Below are positions 11,815 to 22,422 of a stretch of 64,000 bases of DNA, piece after piece. Below the pieces are notes generated by a model, which was not told where the DNA came from, searched no databases, and worked only from the letters and a program-made list of their open reading frames with translations. The DNA comes from Cordylochernes scorpioides (Eukaryota > Arthropoda > Arachnida > Pseudoscorpiones > Chernetidae). The DNA lies in contig CP092882.1 of assembly GCA_030710605.1 (NCBI GenBank), positions 21,338,446 through 21,402,445 on the forward strand, read 5' to 3'. Position 1 is the stretch's first letter. Every line of letters starts with the position of its first letter. A program made the translations under genes and the position numbers.

Positions 11815-12350
11815 AACTAATTCCTATTTGAGTGATTTTGTTGAGGATAGGACGATGATAGGAGAAATATGAAATGAAAGGAAGTGTTTCTGCTGTAATG
11901 TGTCTTGCGAAAGTCAAGTCGATAGTTGTTCCTTTTAACGTAGTTGACTTAGAGACGTTTGATACGCAATCAAGATTATACGTATTTTTCATGAATTTAA
12001 GAAACGAGTTGTCAGGCTTTACGTTTTTGTTAAAATCACCACACAGAAGAATCGGTATACTAGAATCAACTTGCACGAACGTGGCACGTACTGGCTGTTG
12101 TGAATGTACGGACCGAGTCCTTGCCATAGTAACATTCCAATATCCTGCATACTAGCTCCTGGATGAATATATACAGCACCGAGTATAAACTTGAAGCTAG
12201 TATTAGCGGCGAAGCAAGTAACTTCAGTCATGCACATGTCACCCTTGGTTTTAATGACACGAGTTACGTCTGTAATCGCAACTTGGAACACTTCCGCCGT
12301 AGATGTCGATGATAATTTACGATAGATCGCCACTCCACCAGCCGCGTTGG
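11815..12350 (-). pseudogene. Endonuclease domain remnant, Helentron type
   Basis: On the minus strand two frames together give the second half of an endonuclease/exonuclease/phosphatase domain. The upstream part reads AAGGVAIYRKLSS, then FILGAVYIHPGAS. The downstream part has IPILLCGDFNKNV, then STTLKGTTIDLTFARH and ISYFSYHRPILN. The CGDFN, TxID and SYH boxes are the Asp/Asn/His motifs of the family. The two parts are joined by a frameshift at about 12130-12150, and the N-terminal half with the Glu motif is missing. This variant, with its FSYHRPI ending, is what I associate with the endonuclease of Helentron-type rolling-circle elements. A LINE endonuclease is the alternative. Nonfunctional. 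Confidence 0.6.
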
Positions 12351-12355
12351 TATTT

Positions 12356-12655
12356 GAAAATCAAAACACTTATTCAGATCGAAGGTTCAAATTTTTGCTA
12401 AATAAATTTGAAATTAAATAAAATTTGTAATTGTAAATGATGAAGTTGAAAATTAAAACATTTACTTAAATTAGATGTTAAAATTCTTGCTCAACACAGT
12501 TTAAATAAAGTTTTCTTATATCTGCCACTTTTTCTTAATATTTGTAATTTTAAAGAATCAATTCGAAAATCAAAACATTTATTCAGATCGAAGGTTCAAA
12601 TTTTTGCTAAATAAATTTGAAACTATTTAAAATTTGTAAAATAATAATAAATTAA
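12356..12655. repeat. Short direct repeat pair
   Basis: A segment beginning AAAATCAAAACA and containing TTATTCAGATCGAAGGTTC occurs at about 12357-12415 and again at about 12569-12625. It may be part of the Helentron remnant beside it. Confidence 0.6.
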
Positions 12656-13717
12656 TTAATTAATTTTAAACTAATAATTTACTTAACACTATCAACATTT
12701 ATCAATAGTATGACATAACCTATAAACTCAGTTTCTCAACTTTTGTGTCAATCTAACAATTAATCAATCAATCATAGTTTACGATAATGAAATATCAGTG
12801 TACAATTATTTACCTTTATTGTTGTAGTTGTTGTAAATGACGAATCTAAGCACTCCACATTTTCACTACAGACACAGCTGACGATACTTTAACCACACGT
12901 GTGAACTTGTATTATGACGCTTTCTTGTTTTTCCAACGCCAAGAACGTTCGAGAAAGACAAAGACAGAGACAAGCATGCGCCGATTCAATGCGCCTAATT
13001 CTCTAGCGCTGCGCGCGCAGCACTCTCGTTCGATGACTCATCGTAACGTTACCGGGCGTTACACTTTTTCATAAGTGACTCCCAGCCGCAACCTAATTTA
13101 AGACGTTGTCACGTCAAAAATACAAATGCATTTTTACAAAGCCTATACATATACAAACAAAAAATACAAAATCTATATTAATAATAATAGCAGGTAATAT
13201 ATTATAGCATCGCTATATCTATATGTGCCTATGTTTATCAATTTGATCTAAAACTAGAAGATCACAGGTGTGGAATATTCCATCTCCAGGTGCAGATAAC
13301 ACAACCCGTATTTACCCGAGTATCGCTAATTCGGACAAATCTCATTTTAAACGAAATCAATGGGGACATTTGATTTTCCATTACCATCCCTTTGCTCTCC
13401 ATTTTCAAAGGTAAATAAAGAACTGATTGATGTTGCGAGGGATTCCATTATTTACATTTTCCATAACAATTTGAGGAGATTTGCGGTGTTGGGATCAATC
13501 CGAGTGGGAAAGTGAATATTGACATAGAACCTTCTCTAAGTCTTGTCACATTGTGGAAATTCTCTTTGATGTATTTTGAATTTTATTTTGAAAGAAGAGA
13601 GTTTATTTATGACAACGATAATCTATCTACCTATACGCTAAAGATGAAAGACAAGTCGGAAAGAAGAATTTCTTATATAAGAGAACGTCGGAACAAGCTT
13701 TAGACAAGATGTCCTTC
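12656..13717. other. Unassigned stretch
   Basis: This holds a GC-richer patch at about 12890-13110 (TAACGTTACCGGGCGTTAC and a GCGCGCGC core), perhaps the 5' flank of the endonuclease-bearing element. The rest is AT-rich with no recognised gene. Confidence 0.35.
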
Positions 13718-14255
13718 TACGGATACAAAATGACAAAGGTGACAATGGTTTATATATAAACCTATCCCCCGATTTACACGGTACTTTTTTTACACGTTTT
13801 CGCTTTTACACGGTTTTCCAAATAAGTTTTTTTTAGAAAAATAGTAGAATAATTCTTCCTGGAGTGAACTTATACGATAATAACAAGGCGAAGGAAGACG
13901 AGTATCTTTATATATCTCAATAAAGATACTCGTCTTCCTTCGCCTTGTTATTATCGTATAAGTTTTTTTTGTTGTTTTTATCGCACTATACTAAATGCTA
14001 CTGTGATTGAACACATGCGCTGTGTACATATCTCACGAGGAATCCCGAGTTTATGTGCTGACTACATATTTTAACCTGTCAATGAATTTTATTTTTATTT
14101 CTGTGTACACCTATCCCCCGATTTACACGTTTTTCTCAGGAACGTATCTACCGGGTAAATCGGGGGATATGTTGTGTGTATATACTTTCATTTTATAGGA
14201 GTACGAAAATATATCTATAAACCATTGCCACTCTCGTGTCATTCTGTACCCATAA
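13718..14255. mobile_element. Nonautonomous DNA element with internal hairpin
   Basis: The ends are imperfect inverted repeats of about 35 bp (GGATACAAAATGACAAAGG on the left, GGGTACAGAATGACACGAG as the reverse complement of the right end). The motif CCTATCCCCCGATTTACAC occurs near 13763 and 14109, and inverted near 14155. The centre carries the hairpin at 13867-13964. No coding sequence. Confidence 0.55.
13867..13964. repeat. Perfect hairpin, 44-bp arms
   Basis: The arms at 13867-13910 and 13921-13964 are exact reverse complements around a 10-base loop. The arms are much more regular than the outer ends of the element that contains them. Confidence 0.9.
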
Positions 14256-14397
14256 AAAGAAATCTTTCCCGAAAGCTTGTAGATCATCCTTTTATACAAT
14301 AATCTCTTCCCCCCAACTTGTGTTTCTTCTTCTGAAGTTTATTTAGAACAGAATAAACATAATATTTAGAATACAATATAATATAATGCAGCTTGTC

Positions 14398-14777
14398 ATT
14401 GTAAAACGACATTTGAAATACTATCCCGAATGTGTTTCTTTTCAAAGAAAATTAAAAATTTATTTCAAGGAGAAATTACGATTATTTCTAACCTTTTGGA
14501 TGAGGTATGAAAGGGTGAACTGTGAAGAGTAATGATAAACGGAAACATTCTATACGTGGACATGGCATCTGCCCAGTAAGCGGAACACTGTGGGTTTGTT
14601 TCCCATCCCTGGACACTTTTATTAGAATGTTTCCGTTTATCATTACTCTTCACAGTTCACCCTTTCATACCTCATCCAAAAGGTTAGAAATAATCGTTAT
14701 TTCTCCTTGAAATAAATTTTGAATTTTCGTTGAAAAGAAACACATGTGGTATAGTATTTCAAATGTCGTTTTACAAT
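14398..14777 (+). mobile_element. SINE family B, copy 3, with inverted tail copies
   Basis: A tRNA-like head fragment at 14551-14623 (GTGGACATGGCATCTGCCC and CCCATCCCTGGACAC) is bracketed by two copies of the SINE tail in opposite orientation, 14398-14550 and 14624-14777, nearly identical as reverse complements. Box B is altered to GGTTTGTTTCC. The normal right-hand tail is expected. The left-hand inverted one is not part of the other copies. Confidence 0.7.
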
Positions 14778-15318
14778 AATATTTAGAGCTGACGGACGTC
14801 TTTCATCTTCAAGCTATTGCTCACGATTTCGATGCCTAGCTGTCTCTGCAAGGCTGTCGGAGAAATTAGCTGGTGAAAGTTTTCTGGGGGCGGATTCTAT
14901 GAATTGTACATCGTCCCCTCTATCCTTTCTTGTTAACACTGTTCTTAATTAGTATGAAGGACCAACTTTTCAGGAACCATCTTGTATCTTGTTTAAAGGG
15001 AATCTTATGGTATAGAATTTTGATGTTATATCGCTTTTGGGGATATGGTTATCATCATGGCATATCAATGATAAAGGAGAATTCTATTGTGATCTTTATT
15101 TTAAACGAATTTATAGAATCACACATACACAAAGATGTTTTAATGTAATAGGAAGGTTTAGCTCATCAATGGTGAACTCTCTCGGCGTTTGTAGAACTCA
15201 ATCTACCAAATCAATTGGATCTTTTGTTTTGTTCGTGAATAGTTTAAATGTAGAGAAGCAGAGATAAAAAATATAACATAATAAAAGGTGATCATGGAAC
15301 TGAATTAGGTTGAAAAAA
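14778..15318. other. Unassigned stretch
   Basis: No gene or repeat was recognised. Short open frames here lack any family signal. Confidence 0.35.
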
Positions 15319-16294
15319 CTTGGGTTTGTCCCATGTCAGCTCCTGGGACGTTAAGCAGATAGGTTTAGCTTCTATCTTGGTTGGAGAGGTGTCTTTTATA
15401 GTTGATATATTTATTTTCGAGGTTTTTTTTTTTGCAATGTGATTTACACTCATGGACAATATTTAAGGAAGTTTTAGCTTTTAGCATGTATATAAGGATT
15501 CAGACAATAACTCTGAAATATGTTTGATACACATATTGACCTTTATTGAAGACACTCGAGATACCCAAAGGCGAAAAATATTGAATCTGTCTCTTTCAAA
15601 AAATAGAAAACTGGCGATATAAAATACTTTCCACTTCTGTTAAGTTTTGCCCATGAGTGTATAGCTCTGTATAGTTTATATAAATAAATATTTAAAAAGA
15701 CTTGATGTGATAGAGCGAAATTGTTTGTCCTTTTGAAAACAGTTTGGTGGAGAACTTCTTTATAATTTCTATACCCCTCATAGAAAGTACCTAAAACTTA
15801 TATTTCTGTGTATATCAAACTTTTCAAAACTTGATTACTACCAATCACTAACTTCATAAAGACCTTTAAATGCATATCTCCTGAGAGATTCATAAAAACG
15901 AAGGAAAAAGAGGAGGAATTAAAAAAGCTATATGAGAAATCTAATTTTATTGATTCACTCTATTATATGAATAAGTAAAAAATAATATCAGGTAAAAAGT
16001 TTCTTTTAAGTCTATTTTTTTGGAAGAGACAGTTTCAATATTTTTCGCCCTTGGGTATCTCGAGTGTCTTCAATAAAGTTTACTGTGTATCAAAAATATT
16101 TCAGAGTTATTGTCTGAATCCTTATATACATGCTAAAAGCTAAACCTTCCTTAAATTTTGTCCATGAGGGTAAATTACATTGCAAAAAATACCTCGGAGA
16201 TAAATATATCAACTATAAAAGACACCTCTCCAACCAACACAAAAGCCAAACCTATCTGCCTAACGTCCCAGAAATTGGCATGGAAAAAAACCCA
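15319..16294. repeat. Long inverted repeat carrying Tc1-like MITEs
   Basis: The arms at about 15319-15606 and 16012-16294 are reverse complements at moderate identity. Each arm holds one end of a MITE of the 3243-3420 family (complete at 15447-15659 with TA on both sides, truncated at 16012-16170) plus the same 120 bp of flanking sequence (CTGGGACGTTA, GGTTGGAGAGGTGTCTTTT). Flank and element were thus inverted and duplicated together. Confidence 0.65.
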
Positions 16295-16579
16295 ATTATA
16301 TATATATAGGTTATGAATAATAATCAAAACGGCTTCCGAAAGTGGGTTTCTTGCTCTATTGTATCTTCCTCTCAAGCTTCCGAGTATCACAAACTCTTTC
16401 ACTGGAGTACGAGTATATATAAGGATCACTTTAAAGGTTTTTGCAATGAATATTAATAAATTAAAAAATAAATTATACCATTAAAATCTACATGCATTTT
16501 TTACCTAATATAAACATTTTCATAAAATATCCTCCTAAGAAAGTTCTCAGAGCTTGAAGTGTTGGAAAACAAATAGTCG

Positions 16580-17107
16580 CTTGTTTTTTTTTTAGAAAAA
16601 GCGGTTTCATTGATATTGTGAAGTTAGAAGATCGAACGGCAGTTAATAGTGACTGGTATACAACAAAATGCCTTCCAGCAGTATTTGAAAAAATCAAGCA
16701 AAGCAGATCAAGAGCTCAACTTAGAGGAGTCCTTCTTCACCATGCCAATGCAAGACCGCACACCTCAGCCCAAACATTAGACTTTTTAGCCAACTCTGGT
16801 GTCTAATTAGTAACTTATCCACCATATTCACCAGGCCTAGCACCTTGTGATTTTTCTTTATTTCCAAAAGTTAAGTTATTGTTGAAAGGGATGGAATTTG
16901 ACACTGATGTTGAAGCACTGCAAGCCATGATCAATGCTGTAAATTCCATCCCCGAAGATGACTGGTGTAAGTGCTTCGATATTTGGATTTCACGGATGAT
17001 ATCTTGCATAGGTGTTAAGGGTGAATACTTTGAGAAACTCTGAAAATTTGAACGTTGCAGCTTCAATAAAAATAGGTGATTGCAAAAATCTTTGGAACGA
17101 CCCTTGT
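16580..17107 (+). pseudogene. 5'-truncated mariner transposase remnant
   Basis: The readable frame gives LEDRTAVNSDWYTTKCL, then LLHHANARPHTSAQTLDFL, a stop at 16804-16806, and YPPYSPGLAPCDFSLFPK, ending FEKL. These are the second and third catalytic boxes of a mariner-type DDE transposase. The second Asp of the H-D-N-A-R-P-H motif has become Ala, so the enzyme is dead. The 3' terminal repeat is visible at 17079-17107 (CTTTGGAACGACCCTTGTA). No matching 5' end was found upstream. Confidence 0.7.
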
Positions 17108-17696
17108 ATATGACATATATGACAAAATGAATCTTAATCTCTCTCTCTTTAAATAATATTCATATATTATATATATGTTTTTAAAATAGTATATAGTAAC
17201 TATTTAGCATTTATATACAGTATTTGTTATTTTTTGAGGTAATTAATTAATATTTTCTTTCATATACAAATTCATCCAAATAAATATATAGGTTGTAGGT
17301 ATTCTTCTGCCATCCATTTTATCTAGAGATTCCCGTATGTTATAGGAGAGGGAAGAGATTACACATTGGAGACTCACAAAGAGAAACATATCTATAAAGC
17401 CTATATTCATTACTAAAATCTTCACCTTCACATGTTGATTGCAGCCCGGGTTGTTGAGAAACCTACAAGCAGAACGTAATCCTTAGATCGAATTCCAAAC
17501 CGTTCTATCGCTGAATAGCCGCCTTCCTTTTCAATCCACAGCTTCCTATAAATAAATGGACAGAGAAAGAAAAGGGAGGGACCGGAGAAAAGGCACAGAG
17601 AAATTCTAAAAAAAGAAACGCTATTCGATCTATCAAAGCCTACGCACAAATCTAAGAAAAAAAAGGATGATGGAAGAAAGCGTATTTAATCGAAGG

Positions 17697-18420
17697 AAAT
17701 ATTTTTGCTCTGGCATACCCAGCTGTGGATGGATATTTCATCATTTAGGTTAATGGCACCTTCCCCGGGACAATATTGATGTGCATACATTACCTGGTCC
17801 GCATTAGAGGTGTGACGCTAAATATTATATTATACTGAGAGATGGCGCTAACCATCGTGAGGCATGATCAGGATACCTCTTTGTTATCATTCTTTATTAT
17901 GATGCATTAGCGCGCCATCTGTTATGAAAATTCGAAACTATTATAGACGCGTATGATTATTTTGAAATTGTTTAATTTCCAAATGAATCATACGCGTCTA
18001 TAATAGTTTCGAATCATTCATTATCCTGGTATTCATCACTCTCCTGTATAGCGCATATTCCTGAAATGATTGACCAGCCCAAAATGCTACCTTCTTATGG
18101 TCATGGAATTGTGCCAAATATTTTGCTCTGGTATACCCAGCTGTGGATGGATATTTCATTATTTAGGGCATCTTCCCGAGGACCATATTGATGTGCGTAC
18201 ATTATCTGGTCCGCATTAGAGATGACGCTAAATATATATTATACAGATAGATGGTGCTTACCATCGTTTTCCCTTTCGTGAGGCATTACCAGGAGACCTC
18301 TTTGTTAGCATTCTCTCTTTATCCTGATAATCTTCGCTCTCCTGTATGGAGCACATACTCTTGCAATGGCTGTCCAACCCAAAATGCAAAGTTATTATGG
18401 GTCATGGAATTGTCTAAAGA
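17697..18420. repeat. Tandem duplication, about 300-415-bp units
   Basis: Two diverged copies start GCTCTGG(C/T)ATACCCAGC at about 17709 and 18123. They run through TGGTCCGCATTAGAG and CCTCTTTGTTA and end near TGGTCATGGAATTGT at 18099 and 18402. The first copy is interrupted at about 17910-18012 by an insert with a palindrome. No coding content. Confidence 0.65.
17930..18013. repeat. Palindrome, 29-bp arms
   Basis: ATTCGAAACTATTATAGACG and its continuation through CGTATGATT recur inverted after a spacer of about 27 bases. The TGATGCGTATGATTC-type end is shared with the MITE copies near 54790 and 56045. Confidence 0.75.
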
Positions 18421-18469
18421 AAATACCTAAGTGTTGATATTTCAATCCCCAATTAAAAAAATCCTGTGA

Positions 18470-18535
18470 AAGGTTTCGAACCAGAAAAATCTTCCGTTCA
18501 GACGTGTTAATCGCTGCACCACACCAACTACTTTC
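18470..18535 (-). pseudogene. tRNA-Arg-like SINE head or tRNA pseudogene
   Basis: The minus strand reads GTGTGGTGCAGCGATTAACA, then CTGGTTCGAAACC as box B. Box A and the D arm resemble tRNA-Arg, but the acceptor stem does not pair. It is either a decayed tRNA or the head of another SINE. Confidence 0.45.
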
Positions 18536-19575
18536 AAACTTCTTTCCTAAAAATGCATCATAGATCAATGTTCTCCCGGCAAATATAATGGATTAAAAGT
18601 AAATCAACGTTCAATTAACATTTATTTAGATAGATGGTGAAAGCCAACATTTATTAACGCGATCAAGAAGTACATTTTCTTTTCCAGATTCGTATACAGG
18701 CCAATTGTAGTCACGTCCTTCTGGTTGACATGGTGTGAATACAACTCAGGTAGCAGCAGTACAAGAATAATGGTATTGTAGATGTATGGCATGTCAATTA
18801 TATGAATTGTAGAGGTGAGACTCTAGAGTTTAACGAGACAACCACTAGATACAGTCCTATGCTGGAAAGGGATCAGGGCGAAGTAAACCAAGGAGTAAAA
18901 AAGAAGTATTAGTCCCGGATGTAACATTCGTCTTTCTAACCTGGTTATCTGCTAACCTTTCTGCGGGCTGCTGAATAATTCGTCTGCTTACACCGAAATG
19001 ATGATGATAGATTTGACCGAGAATATTCACTGATGATGCCTTTTTGCCTCTCACTTTCTTGATTCAATAATGTGTTCCAGAGTTATACCGCCTCTCTTGT
19101 CCTTTCTTTAGATCGCACTATATAGAGCATATATAGCTGTTGCCTAGAATTAAAAGAGAGTTACGAAATATCTGTACATAGGATAGTAAATATAAACCAA
19201 CATTATAGTAAATATGTAAATATGTAAAATAGTTTGATGTTGTATTAGCGATTTATGTAAATTCGGTCTGTGTAGAACTTTCTGAACGGTTTCTGAAAAA
19301 AAAGGAAAATATCACTTTTCAAGTTTTAAAGATAAATAAATTATCGTAGAGGATTGCATTGTGAATAACTATCTAATCTTAATTTAAAAAGTTATTAAAA
19401 ATGTTCGAAGAATCAATCAAAAAAATGGTCTAAAGAGTTTTCAACAGTATCTACAATCTTTCTTCTAATTTAAAGGAGAAATTGACGTCGTATGTTGATG
19501 AACAACCGATTACCAAGAGAAAGCTGAGTTTTTGCAATTTATTTTCACAAACCACTGTAAATCACGATTGTTTTA

Positions 19576-19790
19576 AAAACACAAGGTAATAAGACCAAAT
19601 CCAAATAAATCGTGTGTGATGTTTCGTTAACAGCGTTGTTACCATCTTCAGACAAAGATACTAAAGACCAAATATAAATTAATAAATAGTATCACACAGT
19701 ATATTTGTCTGATGATGGTAACAACGTTGTTACCGAAACCTCACATAGTATTTATTTATTTAGATTTGGTCTTATTACCTTGTGTTTACA
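19576..19790. repeat. Inverted repeat with GAAAC-containing arms
   Basis: AACACAAGGTAATAAGACC at 19578 returns inverted at about 19772-19790, and the arms each carry GGTAACAACG(C/T)TGTTA(A/C)CGAAAC preceded by TCTGA(A/T)GAT. The motif resembles, but does not satisfy, a hammerhead core because an extra T separates TGATGA from the stem. Confidence 0.6.
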
Positions 19791-20139
19791 ATTTACAGTC
19801 CAAATTGTGCCTTATCACGGCAGTATATGTAAGTAACGCCATCTTAGAACTATGTAGAATTTTATCTACAAAGTTTAATCATTGCCAATTCTGTAAATGC
19901 TTCATTTCAATGTGATTCTACAGGGGAGAGCAGCGACTTGTTCTCTACGTGATGTGATTGGTCAGTCAACACTTTATTTGGAACTCACATTCAACTTCAG
20001 ATTCTCCACAGCTGCGAAATATTTATTATATACATGAAGAAACATTTAACCAAATTTATCTTTAATTATATAATGAGGAGCTTTCGGAATATTCTCTTTT
20101 TTTTTCTTTTTCAAAGGTAAAAAGTTATATTATAATATA

Positions 20140-21110
20140 AATGAGCTTATTTTGAATATTTCTATGAATAGTAACATAGAGGTAACCCAGAGGTTCCTGA
20201 AACGTATCCATAAGATCGCCAACTACCCGGGTTTTATGAATATTCATCCAATAGACAGCAATAAGAGAGGCAGGGTAATTTGGTCAAAATCTAATAAATA
20301 TATTTTTTAAATATTCACAGAACGATATAAATAAGATTGCTGTGGTAAAATGTAAAGGTTTTTAACGCGCTCAAAATGTGCATGTCTTTATTTTCAATTT
20401 TATTGTGTAGTTCTTTACTTTGTAACTAATCAAACCTTCTATTGCCCCTTTAATATTTAAAATAAAAAAAAAATAAATATTCAAATATCAATTTTTAAAT
20501 ATAGAAACACAAATACAGATCGTGAAAATACTCTCGACATAGACATTTATTGAAAGAAAAAGAGAGAATAAACTACACAATTCGTGAAATCAACAAACTT
20601 AGAAATTCACGAAAGAAAAATAATAAGTAAAAACAATCCTATATCTTGTCAAATTTACCAATAAATTAATTTATAGAAAATAAGATATAAATCAACAACA
20701 ATTACATATCGAAAAGTATAGCAACCTAGAAATGTAACAGTAATAGAAGATTGAACAATCGTGTTGACACCAAGCTGAACTTACATGGAATAAACTGAAG
20801 AAAACATCAATTAGATATCGTGGAAGATACCACCGACCTATAGGATCAACGTCAATTCCACATATCGGGCACAAACAGCCGTTTTAGACATTTATAAAAG
20901 TTAGAAAAAAGAATACCAATCCGATAGATTTTGGGAAAGATACTTTTCTAAAAATATATATGTTTTAGATAGAAATAGAAAATATATCTAAAGCGATTAA
21001 ATTCAGAAAACTGTCTATTCCTTATGGTTCAATCATTACATATCATATGTGAGAAATTCTTGATGAATAATTCCTTTGTTGTGTTTACTAGGTATTTATA
21101 TTAAAAATAT
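20140..21110. other. AT-rich stretch without recognised gene
   Basis: No coding family, repeat end or RNA gene was recognised. Confidence 0.35.
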
Positions 21111-21116
21111 ATACAT

Positions 21117-21322
21117 TCATAGAAAAAACATAAGGACGTTGTACCTTTCAGCGTGTATATCGGAATTCAGACAATAACTCTAAAAGATATTACAGTGGCA
21201 TTTATTGAATACACACGAGATAAACAAGTGTGAAAAAAATTGTCTCTCTCTCCTAAAAAAAAAGAAAAAGACGACTGACGAAATCAAAGACTTTTAACTT
21301 CCTTAAGTTTTGTTCATTTGTG
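21117..21322. mobile_element. Tc1-like MITE, diverged copy
   Basis: This shares GGAATTCAGACAATAACTCT, ACACGAGATAAACAAGTGTG and a right end CTTAAGTTTTGTTCATTTG with the copy at 3243-3420. The left terminal repeat is decayed. Confidence 0.6.
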
Positions 21323-22049
21323 TATATATATATTATTGTAAAGAGAGAGGCTGCCTGGCCGGCATTCATAGTTCTTAAAATTGAAGATACTTCGGCCAGT
21401 AAATCTTTTTATTATCTTGACTTTTCGACAAAAATGTCTTGTCTTTGTCAGGAGCAAATAAAAATTATACTATTTGGCGATGCGTTAAAGCTATTCATAT
21501 ATGTTACAAGTGTATTTGTACTTTGTACTTGTATTTGTACTTGTATTTATAACTATGGTGTGAAAGCTAACTTGCCCCAAATAGATAGAAGGCATCAACT
21601 GAAGTTATATCGTTAATAACACTGATCTGGGAATTTTATAAATGAGTAGAAACACCAATCTTAATTATGTAAAATTAAACCAAACGCGAGATTTGAGAGG
21701 TAAAAATGATGTAGACAAGCATTTCTCGTTTATAAACTTGTTTGCTTTGTGTGCATGTTTTTAGTTCACAATGGTGATTAGCTGTGTAAAGAGTTATGGA
21801 CTAGACAATTACTAATCAATATATAAATACAAAAGTTGATAATATTGAAATATACAAGAAAAATAAAAAAAACAAAAATTTGGATCTACAATAAGTACGT
21901 CGAAAAAAAGGCCAAGCAATATTTTATGAAAGATTAACGAATCAATAATAATTGGCTTGTTAAATCTCTTTAATGAAAATTGTTGCTAATTTTATTAATT
22001 TTAACTCTCTCTCTATATAAATATATATATTTTTTTTTTTAATAAAAAA

Positions 22050-22335
22050 GGCATCTTCCTATCGGGGAACTGAAAGTTTCTGATGGCTTGCGCCATCTAT
22101 CGGAATAAATGTCAACTATTCATTGATTTTTTTAATTTTTCCAGAATTGGCCAAATACCCATTATTGATTCTTCAAGTAAAACTAACCACGTACTTCTTT
22201 CTTAATTAATCAAGAATGGGTATTCGGCCAATTCTGGAATAATTACAAATCAACAAATAGTTGATATTTATTCCGATAGATGACGCAAGCCATCAGCAAC
22301 TTTCAGTTGACCGATAAGGAGATGCCTTTTCTCTT
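22050..22335. repeat. Palindromic dimer of a hammerhead-unit body
   Basis: The arms at about 22050-22178 and 22206-22335 are inverted copies of the body that follows hammerhead e at 6985-7130 (GATGGCTTGCGCCATCTATC, CCAGAATTGGCC, ACCCATT). The join near 22180-22205 keeps only AACCACGTAC from the ribozyme, whose core has been lost. Confidence 0.65.
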
Positions 22336-22422
22336 CTTTTTAAAAATTTAATCATGAACCTTATCCCAGTTCAATATTACTTTTGTACTATTTTTCCACG
22401 CATATTTATATATATATATATA

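Noticed and set aside
19576-19790. Hammerhead-like CTGATGAT...GAAAC motifs in both arms
   Set aside because: An extra T lies between the TGATGA core and stem II, and no stem III plus cleavage triplet follows GAAA. The copy on the other arm has GAAGA in place of GATGA.
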